A DNA stretch of 64,000 bases, taken from the NCBI RefSeq assembly GCF_018128965.1, contig NZ_JAAEDH010000013.1:1-64000 (forward strand). The letters run 5' to 3'. Positions 52,070 to 60,645 of the stretch are shown here, in pieces (position 1 is the stretch's first letter; each line of letters begins with the position of its first letter). This DNA comes from Plastoroseomonas arctica (GTDB lineage Bacteria; Pseudomonadota; Alphaproteobacteria; Acetobacterales; Acetobacteraceae). The notes below the pieces were generated by a model. That model was given only the letters and a program-made list of their open reading frames with translations, had not been told where the DNA came from and did not search any database. A program made the translations under genes and the position numbers.

Positions 52070-52596
52070 TCCGCCGCGGCAGCGCGCACGCAGGCCTCGA
52101 ACACCGCAAGTGAATCGAAGGCCAGGTCTCGGCCATCCTCGGGCGTGAGGAAGGTGCGCACCGCACCCGCGATCATCAGGTTGTCGGGCAGGCCGAAGCC
52201 GCCGACCGTCAGGCCCGCCATCGGGTCGGGCACCGCGGCCACTTGCGCGGCCGAGCGCGCCGCGAAGGGTTGCGCGCTGTTCGTATAGCCATAGGCGGGC
52301 CGCCCGCGCCCGAGGAACCAGCCCAGCTCCACCAGCGTCCCGGCATCGGCAGAGGCGCCGCGGAACGGGGTGAGGTTCGCGATGACGATGTCGGCCGCCT
52401 CCATCATCGCGACATCCTTAGCGAAGATCGCGCGCCAGGCCTCCGCCTCATCCATCGCGGCGAGCGTCGCGATATCCTCGTTCAGCGGCGAGAGGCCGCG
52501 GATGCCGTGCCGCGCGCAGATGGCGAGTTTTTCTGCCGCATGCGCGCCGGCGTTGGGCAGGAACACGTCAGGGCCGGCGAGGTAGGCGGAGATCAT
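52051..52596 (-). CDS. Nucleoside 2-deoxyribosyltransferase-like protein
   Basis: The 181-residue protein starts ISAYLAGPDVFLPNAGAHAAEKLAICARHGIRGLSPLN and has ADIVIANLTPFRGASADAGTLVELGW, the two core motifs of the nucleoside 2-deoxyribosyltransferase/DNPH1 family (Asp and catalytic Glu). It probably cleaves or transfers deoxyribose from nucleotides. ATG 52596 has GGGGGA just upstream, making it better than the longer frame. It lies 13 bases after the gamma-glutamyltransferase gene. Confidence 0.85.
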   Translation of the reverse strand: MISAYLAGPDVFLPNAGAHAAEKLAICARHGIRGLSPLNEDIATLAAMDEAEAWRAIFAKDVAMMEAADIVIANLTPFRGASADAGTLVELGWFLGRGRPAYGYTNSAQPFAARSAAQVAAVPDPMAGLTVGGFGLPDNLMIAGAVRTFLTPEDGRDLAFDSLAVFEACVRAAAADQKLAL

Positions 52597-52609
52597 GTCC
52601 CCCGCCTTT

Positions 52610-54190
52610 TCACGTTTCAGCCAGCGCGGCGCTCCAGGGCGACATGGCGTCGGTGATGCCGACGCGCTCGCCATCGGGCATCACGCGGATCAGGTTCGGG
52701 CAGGCGAAGTTCACCGGCATGGTGGCGTGCTCCACCTCGGTCACGCTCGCGCCCTCGGCGAGCAGCGCGCGGGTCTCGGGCGAGAGGCGGCGGTCGGCGG
52801 TGACACCCTCGGGGCCGCTGACGTCGATGCGCGGGTGGTGCGCGGCCTCTTCCGGGTCCATGCCGAAATCGGCGGTGAAGGCCAGCATCTGGAACACCGC
52901 CGCCATGATCCGCCGGCCACCGGAGGCGCCGGCGGCGATGATGGGCGCATCACCCTCGGCGAGGATCACCGGGCACATGTTGCACAGCGGCCGCTTGGCC
53001 GGGGCGATCGCGTTCGCCGCTTCGGGGCGCGGGTCGAACCACATGACGCCGTTGTTCATCAGCACGCCCGAACCCGGCAGCACCAGGCGGCTGCCCATCG
53101 ACGAGAGCAGCGTCGTCGTCATCGCGACCATCAGCCCGTCGCCATCGACGGCGGTCAGGTGCGTGGTGCAGCTTTCCGCGGCCAGCGGCTCGGCATCGCC
53201 CAGGCCCGCGAGGCGCTCGGCATAGGCCGCGCGCGTCTCGGCGGCGAGGCGCGCATACCACGCGGCGGATGGCGCGCCGCCGCCGTAATCGGCATCGCGC
53301 ATGCCGGCCAGGACGCGCTTCAAGGTCGGCGCCGCGGTCAGCCCATTGGCGAGGAACAGGCGCCGCCCGCGCCATTCCTGCTCCAGCGCCGGCAGCCAGC
53401 GCGCGGTGCAACCGGCGAGATCCTCGGCGCCGACAAAACCTTCGAGCGCGGCGAAATCCGCCGCGATCGAGGCCGCGATGTCGCCGCGATAGAAATCATC
53501 CAGGCCCGCCTGCTGCAGCCGCTCCAGCGTGGCAGCCAGGTTGCCCAGCTTGAAGAAGCCGGGGCTGCCCTGGTAGGGCGCGACGGGGGGCAGGCCGTTG
53601 GGCAGGTAGATGCGCGCGCTCTCGGGATAGAGCCGCAGCACGGATGCGCTGTTCGCGACCTTCAGCGTGGTGAACCAGTCCTGCGCCAACCCGCGCTTCG
53701 CATAGGCGACCGCGGGTGCCAGCACATCGGCGATCGGCAGGCGCCCATGCTTCGCGTGCAGCGCGGCGTAGCCCGCGACCGAGGACGGCACCACGCAGGA
53801 GAGCGGGCCGTGCACGTTCACGTCGCCCGCGACCTCCGGCCAGGGGAACAGGTCGAGCTTCATCTTGCCCGTCATGGGATAGGCGGAGGGGCGCAGGTTG
53901 CGCGGCGAGACGGGCCCGAAATCCAGCGTCTCGCAGGGCTGGCCCGGCGCCATCACCTGGGCGAAGCCGATGCCGCCCAGGCCGGAATTCCACGGCTCAA
54001 GTGCCGCCAGTGCGAAGGCGGTCGCGACCGCGGCATCGGCAGCACTTCCGCCGGCCTCGAGCATGGCCACGCCCGCCTCGGCCGCGCCGCGCGCCTGGGA
54101 GGCGACCATGCCGCCGCGCCCGCGCGCGGCCGGCTTGCGGATCTCCCAGTGCTGGGTGGTGTGCGGGGCGGGGATGAAATCGAGGGCCAT
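52610..54190 (-). CDS. Gamma-glutamyltransferase family Ntn-hydrolase
   Basis: This 526-residue protein has GGMVASQARGAAEAGVAMLEAGGSAADAAVA, NSGLGGIGF, and the nucleophile region CTTHLTAVDGDGLMVAMT with Thr342 as the autocatalytic residue. GASGGRRIMAAVFQ and HHPRID close the family pattern. No signal peptide is visible, so it is probably cytoplasmic, unlike classical periplasmic GGT; related enzymes act as cephalosporin or capsule acylases. The natural substrate is unknown. Confidence 0.87.
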   Translation of the reverse strand: MALDFIPAPHTTQHWEIRKPAARGRGGMVASQARGAAEAGVAMLEAGGSAADAAVATAFALAALEPWNSGLGGIGFAQVMAPGQPCETLDFGPVSPRNLRPSAYPMTGKMKLDLFPWPEVAGDVNVHGPLSCVVPSSVAGYAALHAKHGRLPIADVLAPAVAYAKRGLAQDWFTTLKVANSASVLRLYPESARIYLPNGLPPVAPYQGSPGFFKLGNLAATLERLQQAGLDDFYRGDIAASIAADFAALEGFVGAEDLAGCTARWLPALEQEWRGRRLFLANGLTAAPTLKRVLAGMRDADYGGGAPSAAWYARLAAETRAAYAERLAGLGDAEPLAAESCTTHLTAVDGDGLMVAMTTTLLSSMGSRLVLPGSGVLMNNGVMWFDPRPEAANAIAPAKRPLCNMCPVILAEGDAPIIAAGASGGRRIMAAVFQMLAFTADFGMDPEEAAHHPRIDVSGPEGVTADRRLSPETRALLAEGASVTEVEHATMPVNFACPNLIRVMPDGERVGITDAMSPWSAALAET

Positions 54191-54265
54191 GGCGCGGGTT
54201 CCGGAAGCGGACCCGCATCGTCCGGCCGCTGGGCGCCGACCGCAAGGGGGGCCGGCGCCGGCGCC

Positions 54266-54934
54266 TCAGTTCCCGCGTTCGGCCATCCTGCGGTGCAGGA
54301 CGGCTTCGAAATCGACCACCATCACGGGCGCCAGATGCGTCTCCAGCCGTTCGACCGCCGCCGCCGCGTCGCGCGCCTGCATGGCATCGACGATGGCGTC
54401 GTGCTGGTCAGCCAGCATGCCGGTCCCATCCTCGCTGTGCACCAGGCTCCACAGCACCGCGACCTGTCGCGCGATGGCGGACCAGGTCGCGAGCAGCGTC
54501 GCGTTGCCGGTCGCGACGCAGATCGCGCGATGGAAGGCACGATCGGCCCGGCGCTGCACGGTCGGCTCGGCGGTCGCCGATGCGCGATACAGCCGCGCCG
54601 CCTCGCGCACCTCGGCGAGGGCCTCGTCGGAGGCATGCGCCACGCAGTCGCGCACCGCCATGGCTTCGAGCGCGCTGCGCACCCGGGCGATGCTCGCGGC
54701 CGTGGGATTCGTCACCGACATCAGCCGCATGCCGCGATAGGGGATGGAAATTACCACCCCCTGGCTCTCGAGCAGGCGCAGCGCCTCGCGCACCGGAACG
54801 CGCGAAATGCCGAGCTGGCGAGCAATATCGGCCTCGACGAGCCTGTCCCCAGGTAGAAAAACGCCTTCGGAAGCGGCGTCGATGATGAGATCGGCGGATT
54901 GGTCCACCAGTGTCCGTGGCTTCATGCTGAGCAT
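54266..54934 (-). CDS. GntR family (FCD-domain) transcriptional regulator
   Basis: The 222-residue regulator has an N-terminal winged helix (ASEGVFLPGDRLVEADIARQLGISRVPVREALRLLESQGVV) and a C-terminal FCD domain with metal-binding Asp/His residues (RADRAFHRAI, ADQHDAIVDAM, LETHLAPV). ATG 54934 has AAAGG about six bases upstream; MKPRT at 54925 is an alternative. The longer ORF to 55066 has no family support. It is divergent from malate synthase G, so it may respond to glyoxylate, glycolate or a related acid, as GlcC does. Confidence 0.88.
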   Translation of the reverse strand: MLSMKPRTLVDQSADLIIDAASEGVFLPGDRLVEADIARQLGISRVPVREALRLLESQGVVISIPYRGMRLMSVTNPTAASIARVRSALEAMAVRDCVAHASDEALAEVREAARLYRASATAEPTVQRRADRAFHRAICVATGNATLLATWSAIARQVAVLWSLVHSEDGTGMLADQHDAIVDAMQARDAAAAVERLETHLAPVMVVDFEAVLHRRMAERGN

Positions 54935-54972
54935 TGGAACCTTTGCTCGGCGGAGCGGCGGAAGACTTGGTA

Positions 54973-54984
54973 ATTGTATACGAT
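54973..54984. promoter_or_regulatory. Candidate FCD/GntR operator ATTGTATACGAT
   Basis: The sequence ATTGTATACGAT is nearly a perfect palindrome centred on GTATAC and fits the TNGT-N-ACNA consensus of FadR/FCD regulators. It sits 39 bases upstream of the regulator start and 149 bases from the malate synthase start, in the shared divergent promoter region. Autoregulation and control of glcB are both plausible. Confidence 0.5.
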
Positions 54985-55132
54985 CTGTCCCGGCAAGGGC
55001 ACTGCTCCAGTTCGAATATTTGTAACTGAGCATGAAATTCGGGTTCTCGCGCGACATATGTTTCACCCTTCCCCTCTGCCTCGGCTTGCGTCAAAGACCG
55101 AAGTCTGACGCCCACACGCGGAGGTTTAAGTG

Positions 55133-57277
55133 ATGCAGGTCACCAGCGGACTCGTCGTCGCACCGATTTTGCGGTCTTTTTGCGATAGCGAGGCCCTGCT
55201 GGGCACCGGCGTCGACCCTGCCGAATTCTGGGCGTCGCTCGAAGCGATCCTGCGCGATCTGGCCCCGGTGAACGCCGCACTCCTGGCCAAACGGGACGCG
55301 CTGCAAGCCGAAATCGATGCCTGGCACCGGGCCAATCCCGCCCGACCCGTCGATGCGGCCGGCTACAAGGCGATGCTGGAGCGGATCGGCTACCTGCTGC
55401 CCGACCCGGGTCCCTTCTCCGTCACCACCGCGAATGTCGATCCGGAGTTCAGCACCATCGCGGGGCCGCAGCTTGTCGTGCCGGTCAACAACGCGCGCTA
55501 TGCGCTGAATGCCGCGAATGCGCGCTGGGGCAGCCTGTACGACGCGCTCTACGGCACCGATGCGCTGGCCCCCGTCAGCACCGTGCGCGGCTTCGACCCC
55601 GCCCGCGGCGCACTGGTCATCGCGGAGGCGCGGCGCGTGCTCGATGGTGCGGTCCCGCTCGCGGCCGGCAGCCATGCGGATGCGACGGGCTATGCGCTCA
55701 ACGCCGGCGGCCTGGCCGTCACGCTGAAGGACGGCACCGCCACCGGGCTCGCGCGCCCGGCGCAGCTCGCGGGCTACACGGGCGAGGCGAACGCGCCGTC
55801 GGCGCTGCTGTTCGTGAACAACGGGCTGCACCTGGAGCTGCGCTTCGACCGGACCCATCCGATCGGCAAGACCGACCCCGCCGGCATCGCCGACCTGGTG
55901 CTGGAATCCGCGATCAGCACCATCATGGATTGCGAGGATTCCGTCGCCGCCGTGGATGCCGAGGACAAGGTCGCGGTCTACCGCGCCTGGCTGGGGCTGA
56001 TGAAGGGCGACCTTTCCGCCGACCTGGAAAAGGGTGGGAAGACCATCACGCGCCGCCTCAACCCGGACCGCGTCTATCAGCGCCCCGGTGGCGGCGAGCT
56101 GACGCTGCATGGCCGCTCGCTCATGCTCGTGCGCAATGTCGGCCACCACATGATGACGGACATCGTGACCCTCGACGGCGCCGAGGTCCCCGAGACCATT
56201 CTGGACGCTGTCTTCACCGCGCTCATCGCGCTGCACGATCTGCGCGGCAAGCGCCTGAACTCGCGCGCGGGCTCGGTCTACATCGTGAAGCCCAAGCTGC
56301 ACGGGCCGGAGGAAGTGGCCTTCGCGGACACGCTGTTCGCGCGCGTGGAGCAGGCCCTGGGCCTCGATCCCGCCACGCTCAAGATGGGCATCATGGACGA
56401 GGAGCGCCGCACCACGGTGAATCTCCGCGCCTGCATCAAGGCCGCGGCCTCGCGCGTCGCCTTCATCAACACCGGCTTCCTCGACCGCACCGGCGACGAG
56501 ATCCACACCTGCATGGAAGCGGGTGCGGTGATCCGCAAGAACGACATCAAGGGCTGCGCCTGGATCAAGGCCTATGAGGACAACAACGTCGATGCGGGCC
56601 TCTCCGCCGGCCTGCGCGGCCGCGCCCAGATCGGCAAGGGCATGTGGGCCGCGCCCGACGCGATGAAGGCGATGCTGGAGGCCAAGATCGGCCATCCCCG
56701 CGCCGGTGCGAACACCGCCTGGGTGCCCTCGCCCACCGCTGCGACGCTGCACGCGCTGCACTACCACCAGGTCTCCGTCTCCGACGTGCAGGACAAGCTG
56801 CAGGCCGGCGGGCCGCGCGCGAAGCTCGCCGACATCCTCACCATGCCACTCGCCGAGAACACCAATTGGGCGCCCGCCGATGTGCAGGCCGAGCTCGACA
56901 ACAACGTCCAGGGCATCCTGGGCTACGTGGTCCGCTGGATCGACCAGGGCGTGGGCTGCTCCAAGGTGCCCGACATCCATGATGTGGGGCTGATGGAGGA
57001 CCGCGCGACGCTGCGCATCTCCTCCCAGCACATCGCGAACTGGCTGCGCCACGGCATCTGCACGGAAGCGCAGGTGCAGGAAACACTCCGCCGCATGGCC
57101 GCCGTGGTGGACCGCCAGAACGAGGGCGACCCGCTCTACACGCCGATGGCGCCGGGCTTCGACGGCGTGGCCTTCCAGGCCGCCTCCGACCTGATCCTCA
57201 AGGGGCGCGAACAGCCCAACGGCTACACGGAATTCGTGCTGACTGCGCGCCGGCGCGAGGCGAAGGCGCGCGCCTAG
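55133..57277 (+). CDS. glcB: Malate synthase G
   Basis: This 714-residue enzyme condenses glyoxylate and acetyl-CoA to malate. It has [19 protein letters not shown], the catalytic [29 protein letters not shown], the long [21 protein letters not shown] and the C-terminal [23 protein letters not shown]. The length is that of the G isoform (about 720). A GGAGG lies eight bases before ATG 55133. It overlaps the convergent RidA gene by four bases. No isocitrate lyase gene is visible in the window. Confidence 0.96.
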   Translation: MQVTSGLVVAPILRSFCDSEALLGTGVDPAEFWASLEAILRDLAPVNAALLAKRDALQAEIDAWHRANPARPVDAAGYKAMLERIGYLLPDPGPFSVTTANVDPEFSTIAGPQLVVPVNNARYALNAANARWGSLYDALYGTDALAPVSTVRGFDPARGALVIAEARRVLDGAVPLAAGSHADATGYALNAGGLAVTLKDGTATGLARPAQLAGYTGEANAPSALLFVNNGLHLELRFDRTHPIGKTDPAGIADLVLESAISTIMDCEDSVAAVDAEDKVAVYRAWLGLMKGDLSADLEKGGKTITRRLNPDRVYQRPGGGELTLHGRSLMLVRNVGHHMMTDIVTLDGAEVPETILDAVFTALIALHDLRGKRLNSRAGSVYIVKPKLHGPEEVAFADTLFARVEQALGLDPATLKMGIMDEERRTTVNLRACIKAAASRVAFINTGFLDRTGDEIHTCMEAGAVIRKNDIKGCAWIKAYEDNNVDAGLSAGLRGRAQIGKGMWAAPDAMKAMLEAKIGHPRAGANTAWVPSPTAATLHALHYHQVSVSDVQDKLQAGGPRAKLADILTMPLAENTNWAPADVQAELDNNVQGILGYVVRWIDQGVGCSKVPDIHDVGLMEDRATLRISSQHIANWLRHGICTEAQVQETLRRMAAVVDRQNEGDPLYTPMAPGFDGVAFQAASDLILKGREQPNGYTEFVLTARRREAKARA

Positions 57278-57666
57278 CCCGGGATGCGCGCGATCACCTT
57301 GATCTCGAAGTCGAAGCCCGCCAGCCAGGTCACGCCCACCGCCGTCCAGTTCGGATAGGGCGCGGTGGGAAAGGCGCGCGACCGCACCGCAGCCACCGCC
57401 GCCATTTGCGCCGCCGGATCGGTGTGGAAGGTCGTGACATCGACGATGTCATCGAAGCCGCAGCCGGCCGCCTTCAGCACGGCGGCGAGATTGTCGAAAG
57501 CGCGCTGCACCTGCGCCTCGAAGTCGGGCTCGGGCGCGCCATCCTCGCTGCTGCCGACCTGGCCCGAGACGAACAGAAGATCGCCCGAGCGGATCGCCGC
57601 CGAATAGCGATGGATGTCGTAGAGAGCCTGCCGTGCGGGTGGGAAAATCGCGTCGCGTTGGGTCAT
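57274..57666 (-). CDS. RidA family protein (enamine/imine deaminase-like)
   Basis: The 130-residue protein has [32 protein letters not shown] and a C-terminal [19 protein letters not shown], typical of the RidA/YjgF family of trimeric enamine/imine deaminases. The catalytic Arg region (RSRAF) is present, but the usual C-terminal NPRP...E motif is altered, so activity is uncertain. ATG 57666 begins [13 protein letters not shown]. It is a single-gene unit. Confidence 0.85.
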   Translation of the reverse strand: MTQRDAIFPPARQALYDIHRYSAAIRSGDLLFVSGQVGSSEDGAPEPDFEAQVQRAFDNLAAVLKAAGCGFDDIVDVTTFHTDPAAQMAAVAAVRSRAFPTAPYPNWTAVGVTWLAGFDFEIKVIARIPG

Positions 57667-57888
57667 GCTTCGATGTCCTGATCCTGGGTCACCGGGCGCG
57701 CGTCGCGCGGACGGCAAGGCTCGAGCGCCGCAGGTGGGTCGGCACGCGGGTCACGGCAAGCCACGATGCCGCGACGCCCGCCGCGCCACGCGCCAGACGC
57801 ATGGCCCCAGCCCTGAGCCGCGCGTTCGTCGCCCTGGCAACTTGCCGCGCGCGATGACAGTTTGATGCCGTCACACCAGGACCGATCC

Positions 57889-59115
57889 ATGAGCGGCAGC
57901 CCCACCCGCGGCGTTGCGATCTCCGCAACCCTCCTCATCACCTGCGCCGTGCTCTGCGCCGCATTCGCGATGGGCGTGCGACAAAGCTTCGGCCTTTTCC
58001 TCGCGCCGATGACCGAGGCGCGCGGCTGGTCCACCTCCGACTACGCCTTCGCGCTCGCTCTCCAGGTGCTCATCAACGGCATCGCGCAGCCCTTCTGCGG
58101 GCAGATCGCGGACCGCATCGGCGGCCGCGCCGTGGTGATGGGGGGCGCCGCCCTCTACGCGCTCGCGACCATCGGCATGGCCGTGACCGAGAACCTGGGC
58201 CTCTTCACGCTCTTCGCGGGCCTCGGGATGGGCATCGCGGTCTCGGCCGCCGGCATGCCCGTCATCATCGCCTCCCTCACCCGCCAGCTGCCGGACAATT
58301 TCCGCGGCCGCGCCGTCGGGCTCGGCACCGCGGGCTCCTCCTTCGGGCAGTTCTTCGTGGTGCCCATCGCAGCCCAGGCTATCGCCTTCATCGGCTGGCA
58401 AGGGGCGATGCTGTTCCTCGCCGCGCTCACGCTGGTGATGATCCCGCTCGCGCTGCCGCTCGCGAACTCGCCGCCCAAGCCCTCCCTCGCCGCCGGCGAC
58501 AACGAAAGTGCGGGCGACGCCCTCAAGCGTGCCTTCCGCTCGACCACCTTCTGGTGCCTGTTCTTCGGCTTCTTCGTCTGCGGTGTGCACGTCAGCTTCC
58601 TCACCGTGCACCTGCCCGGCTTCGTCCACCTGTGCGGCCTGCCGCTCTACGTCGGCGCCGGAGCGATCAGCCTCATCGGCCTGTTCAACATCGCAGGCTC
58701 GCTCGCCGCCGGCGAACTCGCGCAACGCTGGCGCCGGCGCGACCTGCTCATCGCCATCTACACGCTGCGCGGCATCCTGATGACCGGCTTCCTCCTGGTC
58801 GAGAAAACCACCACCACGGTGCTGATCTTCTCCGCGCTCATGGGCATCCTGTGGCTCTCCACCGTCCCGCCCACCGTCGCCCTCGTCGCGCGCAACTTCG
58901 GCACACGATGGCTCGCCACACTGTTCGGCATCATCTTCCTCGGCCACCAATTGGGTGGCTTCACCGGCGCCTTCCTGGGCGGCATCGTCTTCGACCGCAC
59001 CGGCAACTACGACCTGATGTGGACCTTCGGCATCGCCGCCTCCGCCTTCGCGGCACTCATCCACATCCCTGTCAACGACCCCAAGCCCGTCCCGGTCGCG
59101 GTGGCGGCGGAGTAG
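57889..59115 (+). CDS. Major facilitator superfamily transporter
   Basis: The 408-residue protein has about twelve helices. The intracellular loop 2-3 motif is GQIADRIGGRAVVMGG, and FAMGVRQSFGLFLAPMTEARGW is characteristic of the monocarboxylate (OxlT-like) MFS group. RTGNYDLMWTFGIAASAFAAL is near the end. It probably exchanges organic acids. ATG 57889 has AGGA seven bases upstream and is preferred to 57865 or TTG 57862. A hairpin element follows the stop. Confidence 0.88.
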   Translation: MSGSPTRGVAISATLLITCAVLCAAFAMGVRQSFGLFLAPMTEARGWSTSDYAFALALQVLINGIAQPFCGQIADRIGGRAVVMGGAALYALATIGMAVTENLGLFTLFAGLGMGIAVSAAGMPVIIASLTRQLPDNFRGRAVGLGTAGSSFGQFFVVPIAAQAIAFIGWQGAMLFLAALTLVMIPLALPLANSPPKPSLAAGDNESAGDALKRAFRSTTFWCLFFGFFVCGVHVSFLTVHLPGFVHLCGLPLYVGAGAISLIGLFNIAGSLAAGELAQRWRRRDLLIAIYTLRGILMTGFLLVEKTTTTVLIFSALMGILWLSTVPPTVALVARNFGTRWLATLFGIIFLGHQLGGFTGAFLGGIVFDRTGNYDLMWTFGIAASAFAALIHIPVNDPKPVPVAVAAE

Positions 59116-59160
59116 GAAGGGTAGCAAGGCGGGGGGCTCCGCCCCGTGGTTCTTCCCTTC
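59116..59160. terminator. Hairpin element after the MFS gene
   Basis: Right after the TAG, GAAGGG (59116-59121) pairs with CCCTTC (59155-59160). Inside lie AGCAAGGC and a GGGGC/GCCCC stem with a TCC loop (59133-59145). It shares the AGCAAGGC-GGGGGGCTCCGCCCC sequence with the element at 5785-5813. It is a likely terminator. Confidence 0.6.
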
Positions 59161-59304
59161 ACCGCCACTTCGGCGCGTTGGGATCGCCGTTGCGGCCTGA
59201 TGCGATGGCCCAGGCTCGGAGCATTTGCGCCAGGCTTCTCTCGACGCTGAGATAAGTCGCGCAGCCGAGATCAACTCGGCTCGCCCAATGGGGGCCGCAC
59301 CTCT

Positions 59305-60645
59305 TCACCGCAGTGCGAAGCGGTTCCCGGGCACCTTCAGCCCCAGATTCTGCCGCAGCGTCGCGCCCGCATACTCGGTGCGGAAGATGCCGCGACGCTG
59401 CAACTCCGGGATAACCAGGTCGCAGAAATCCTGTAGCGGGCGCGGGTAGTGATTGCAGATGATGCAGAACCCGTCCGCCGCCTCTGCCTTCAGCCACGCC
59501 TCCATCTCCGATGCGATGTGGTCGGCCGTGCCCACCACCACCCGGTGACCCTGCGCGGCACTCACCGCGCGCGCGGTCTGGATCAGGCTGAGATTGTCCT
59601 TGCGTGCCATCGCCATGATCAGCGCCTGGCGGCTCTTCGCGGAGTTCGCCTCCGGCAGATCCGGCATCGGTCCGTGCAGCGGGTGGCTGTAGATGTCGAT
59701 GCCGCGCGTGAACCGATCGAGTGCGGCGAGTGCGACGTCATCGGGCAGCAGCGTCTGGAGCTCCTCGTACTTCTCGTGCGCCTCGGCCTCGGTGCGGCCG
59801 ATGACGGGCGTGAGGCCGGGCATGATCTTGATGTCGTCGGGCGTGCGGCCGAAGCGCGCGGTGCGGCCCTTCACATCGGCGTAGAATTCGCGCGCTGCCT
59901 CGATCTCGGTCTGCGCGGTGAAGACCACGTCGGCGGTGCGCGCGGCGAGCTCGCGTCCGGGTTCGGAAGACCCCGCCTGCGCCACCACCGGCCACCCCTG
60001 CGGGCAGCGCGCCACGTTGAGCGGCCCGCGTACCTTGAAATGCTTCCCGGCATGGTCGAGGAAATGCATCTTGTCGCGGTCGAACCAGATGCCCGACGCC
60101 TTGTCGCGCGGGAAGGCGTCCTGCTCGAAGCTGTCCCACAGCCCGGTGACGACCTCGTAGAATTCCGCCGCGCGCTCATACCGTGTTGCGTGCTCGACAT
60201 GCTGATCGAGCCCGAAATTGCCTGCCTCGTCCTCGGTCTGGGAGGTGACGAGGTTCCACCCCGCGCGGCCCTTGGAAATATGGTCGATCGTCGCGAAGCG
60301 GCGGGCGATGTTGTAGGGCTCGTTGTAGGTGGTCGTCGCGGTGGCGATCAGCCCGATATGCGTGGTCCCAACCGCAAGTGCGGCGAGCGTCGCCGTGGGT
60401 TCCAGCTTCACGATGCGCGACAGGCGCGTCCGCGTCAGGTCGCCGGCCTTCAGTGCGTCGCTGCCGGCGACGGCCACCGTGTCCTGGAAGAAGATGGTGT
60501 CGAACTTCGCGCGTTCCGCCATCTGCGCGAGGCGCATGTACCAGTCGAAATCCATGTCGGTTTCGGGCACCGCGTCGGGGTGCCGCCAGCCGGCCAGGTG
60601 GTTGCCCGGCACCGATAGAAAGGCACCGAGCTTGAGCTGCTTCAT
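59305..60645 (-). CDS. LLM class flavin-dependent monooxygenase (NtaA/SnaA/DszA type)
   Basis: The 446-residue FMNH2-dependent oxygenase has KLGAFLSVPGNHLAGWRHP, TATTTYNEPYNIARRFATIDHISKGRAGWNLVTS and VVAQAGSSEPGRELAARTADVVF, the NtaA/SnaA/DszA/DmoA pattern. Such enzymes attack nitrilotriacetate, dibenzothiophene sulfone, dimethyl sulfide or alkyl compounds with reduced flavin from a partner reductase. No reductase is adjacent. Its ATG overlaps the binding-protein stop (ATGA). It is the third gene of the visible operon and ends with free DNA to 59116. Confidence 0.9.
   Translation of the reverse strand: MKQLKLGAFLSVPGNHLAGWRHPDAVPETDMDFDWYMRLAQMAERAKFDTIFFQDTVAVAGSDALKAGDLTRTRLSRIVKLEPTATLAALAVGTTHIGLIATATTTYNEPYNIARRFATIDHISKGRAGWNLVTSQTEDEAGNFGLDQHVEHATRYERAAEFYEVVTGLWDSFEQDAFPRDKASGIWFDRDKMHFLDHAGKHFKVRGPLNVARCPQGWPVVAQAGSSEPGRELAARTADVVFTAQTEIEAAREFYADVKGRTARFGRTPDDIKIMPGLTPVIGRTEAEAHEKYEELQTLLPDDVALAALDRFTRGIDIYSHPLHGPMPDLPEANSAKSRQALIMAMARKDNLSLIQTARAVSAAQGHRVVVGTADHIASEMEAWLKAEAADGFCIICNHYPRPLQDFCDLVIPELQRRGIFRTEYAGATLRQNLGLKVPGNRFALR

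Noticed and set aside
55091-57052. 653-codon frame antisense to malate synthase G
   Set aside because: glcB is unambiguous; the antisense frame has no recognisable domain.
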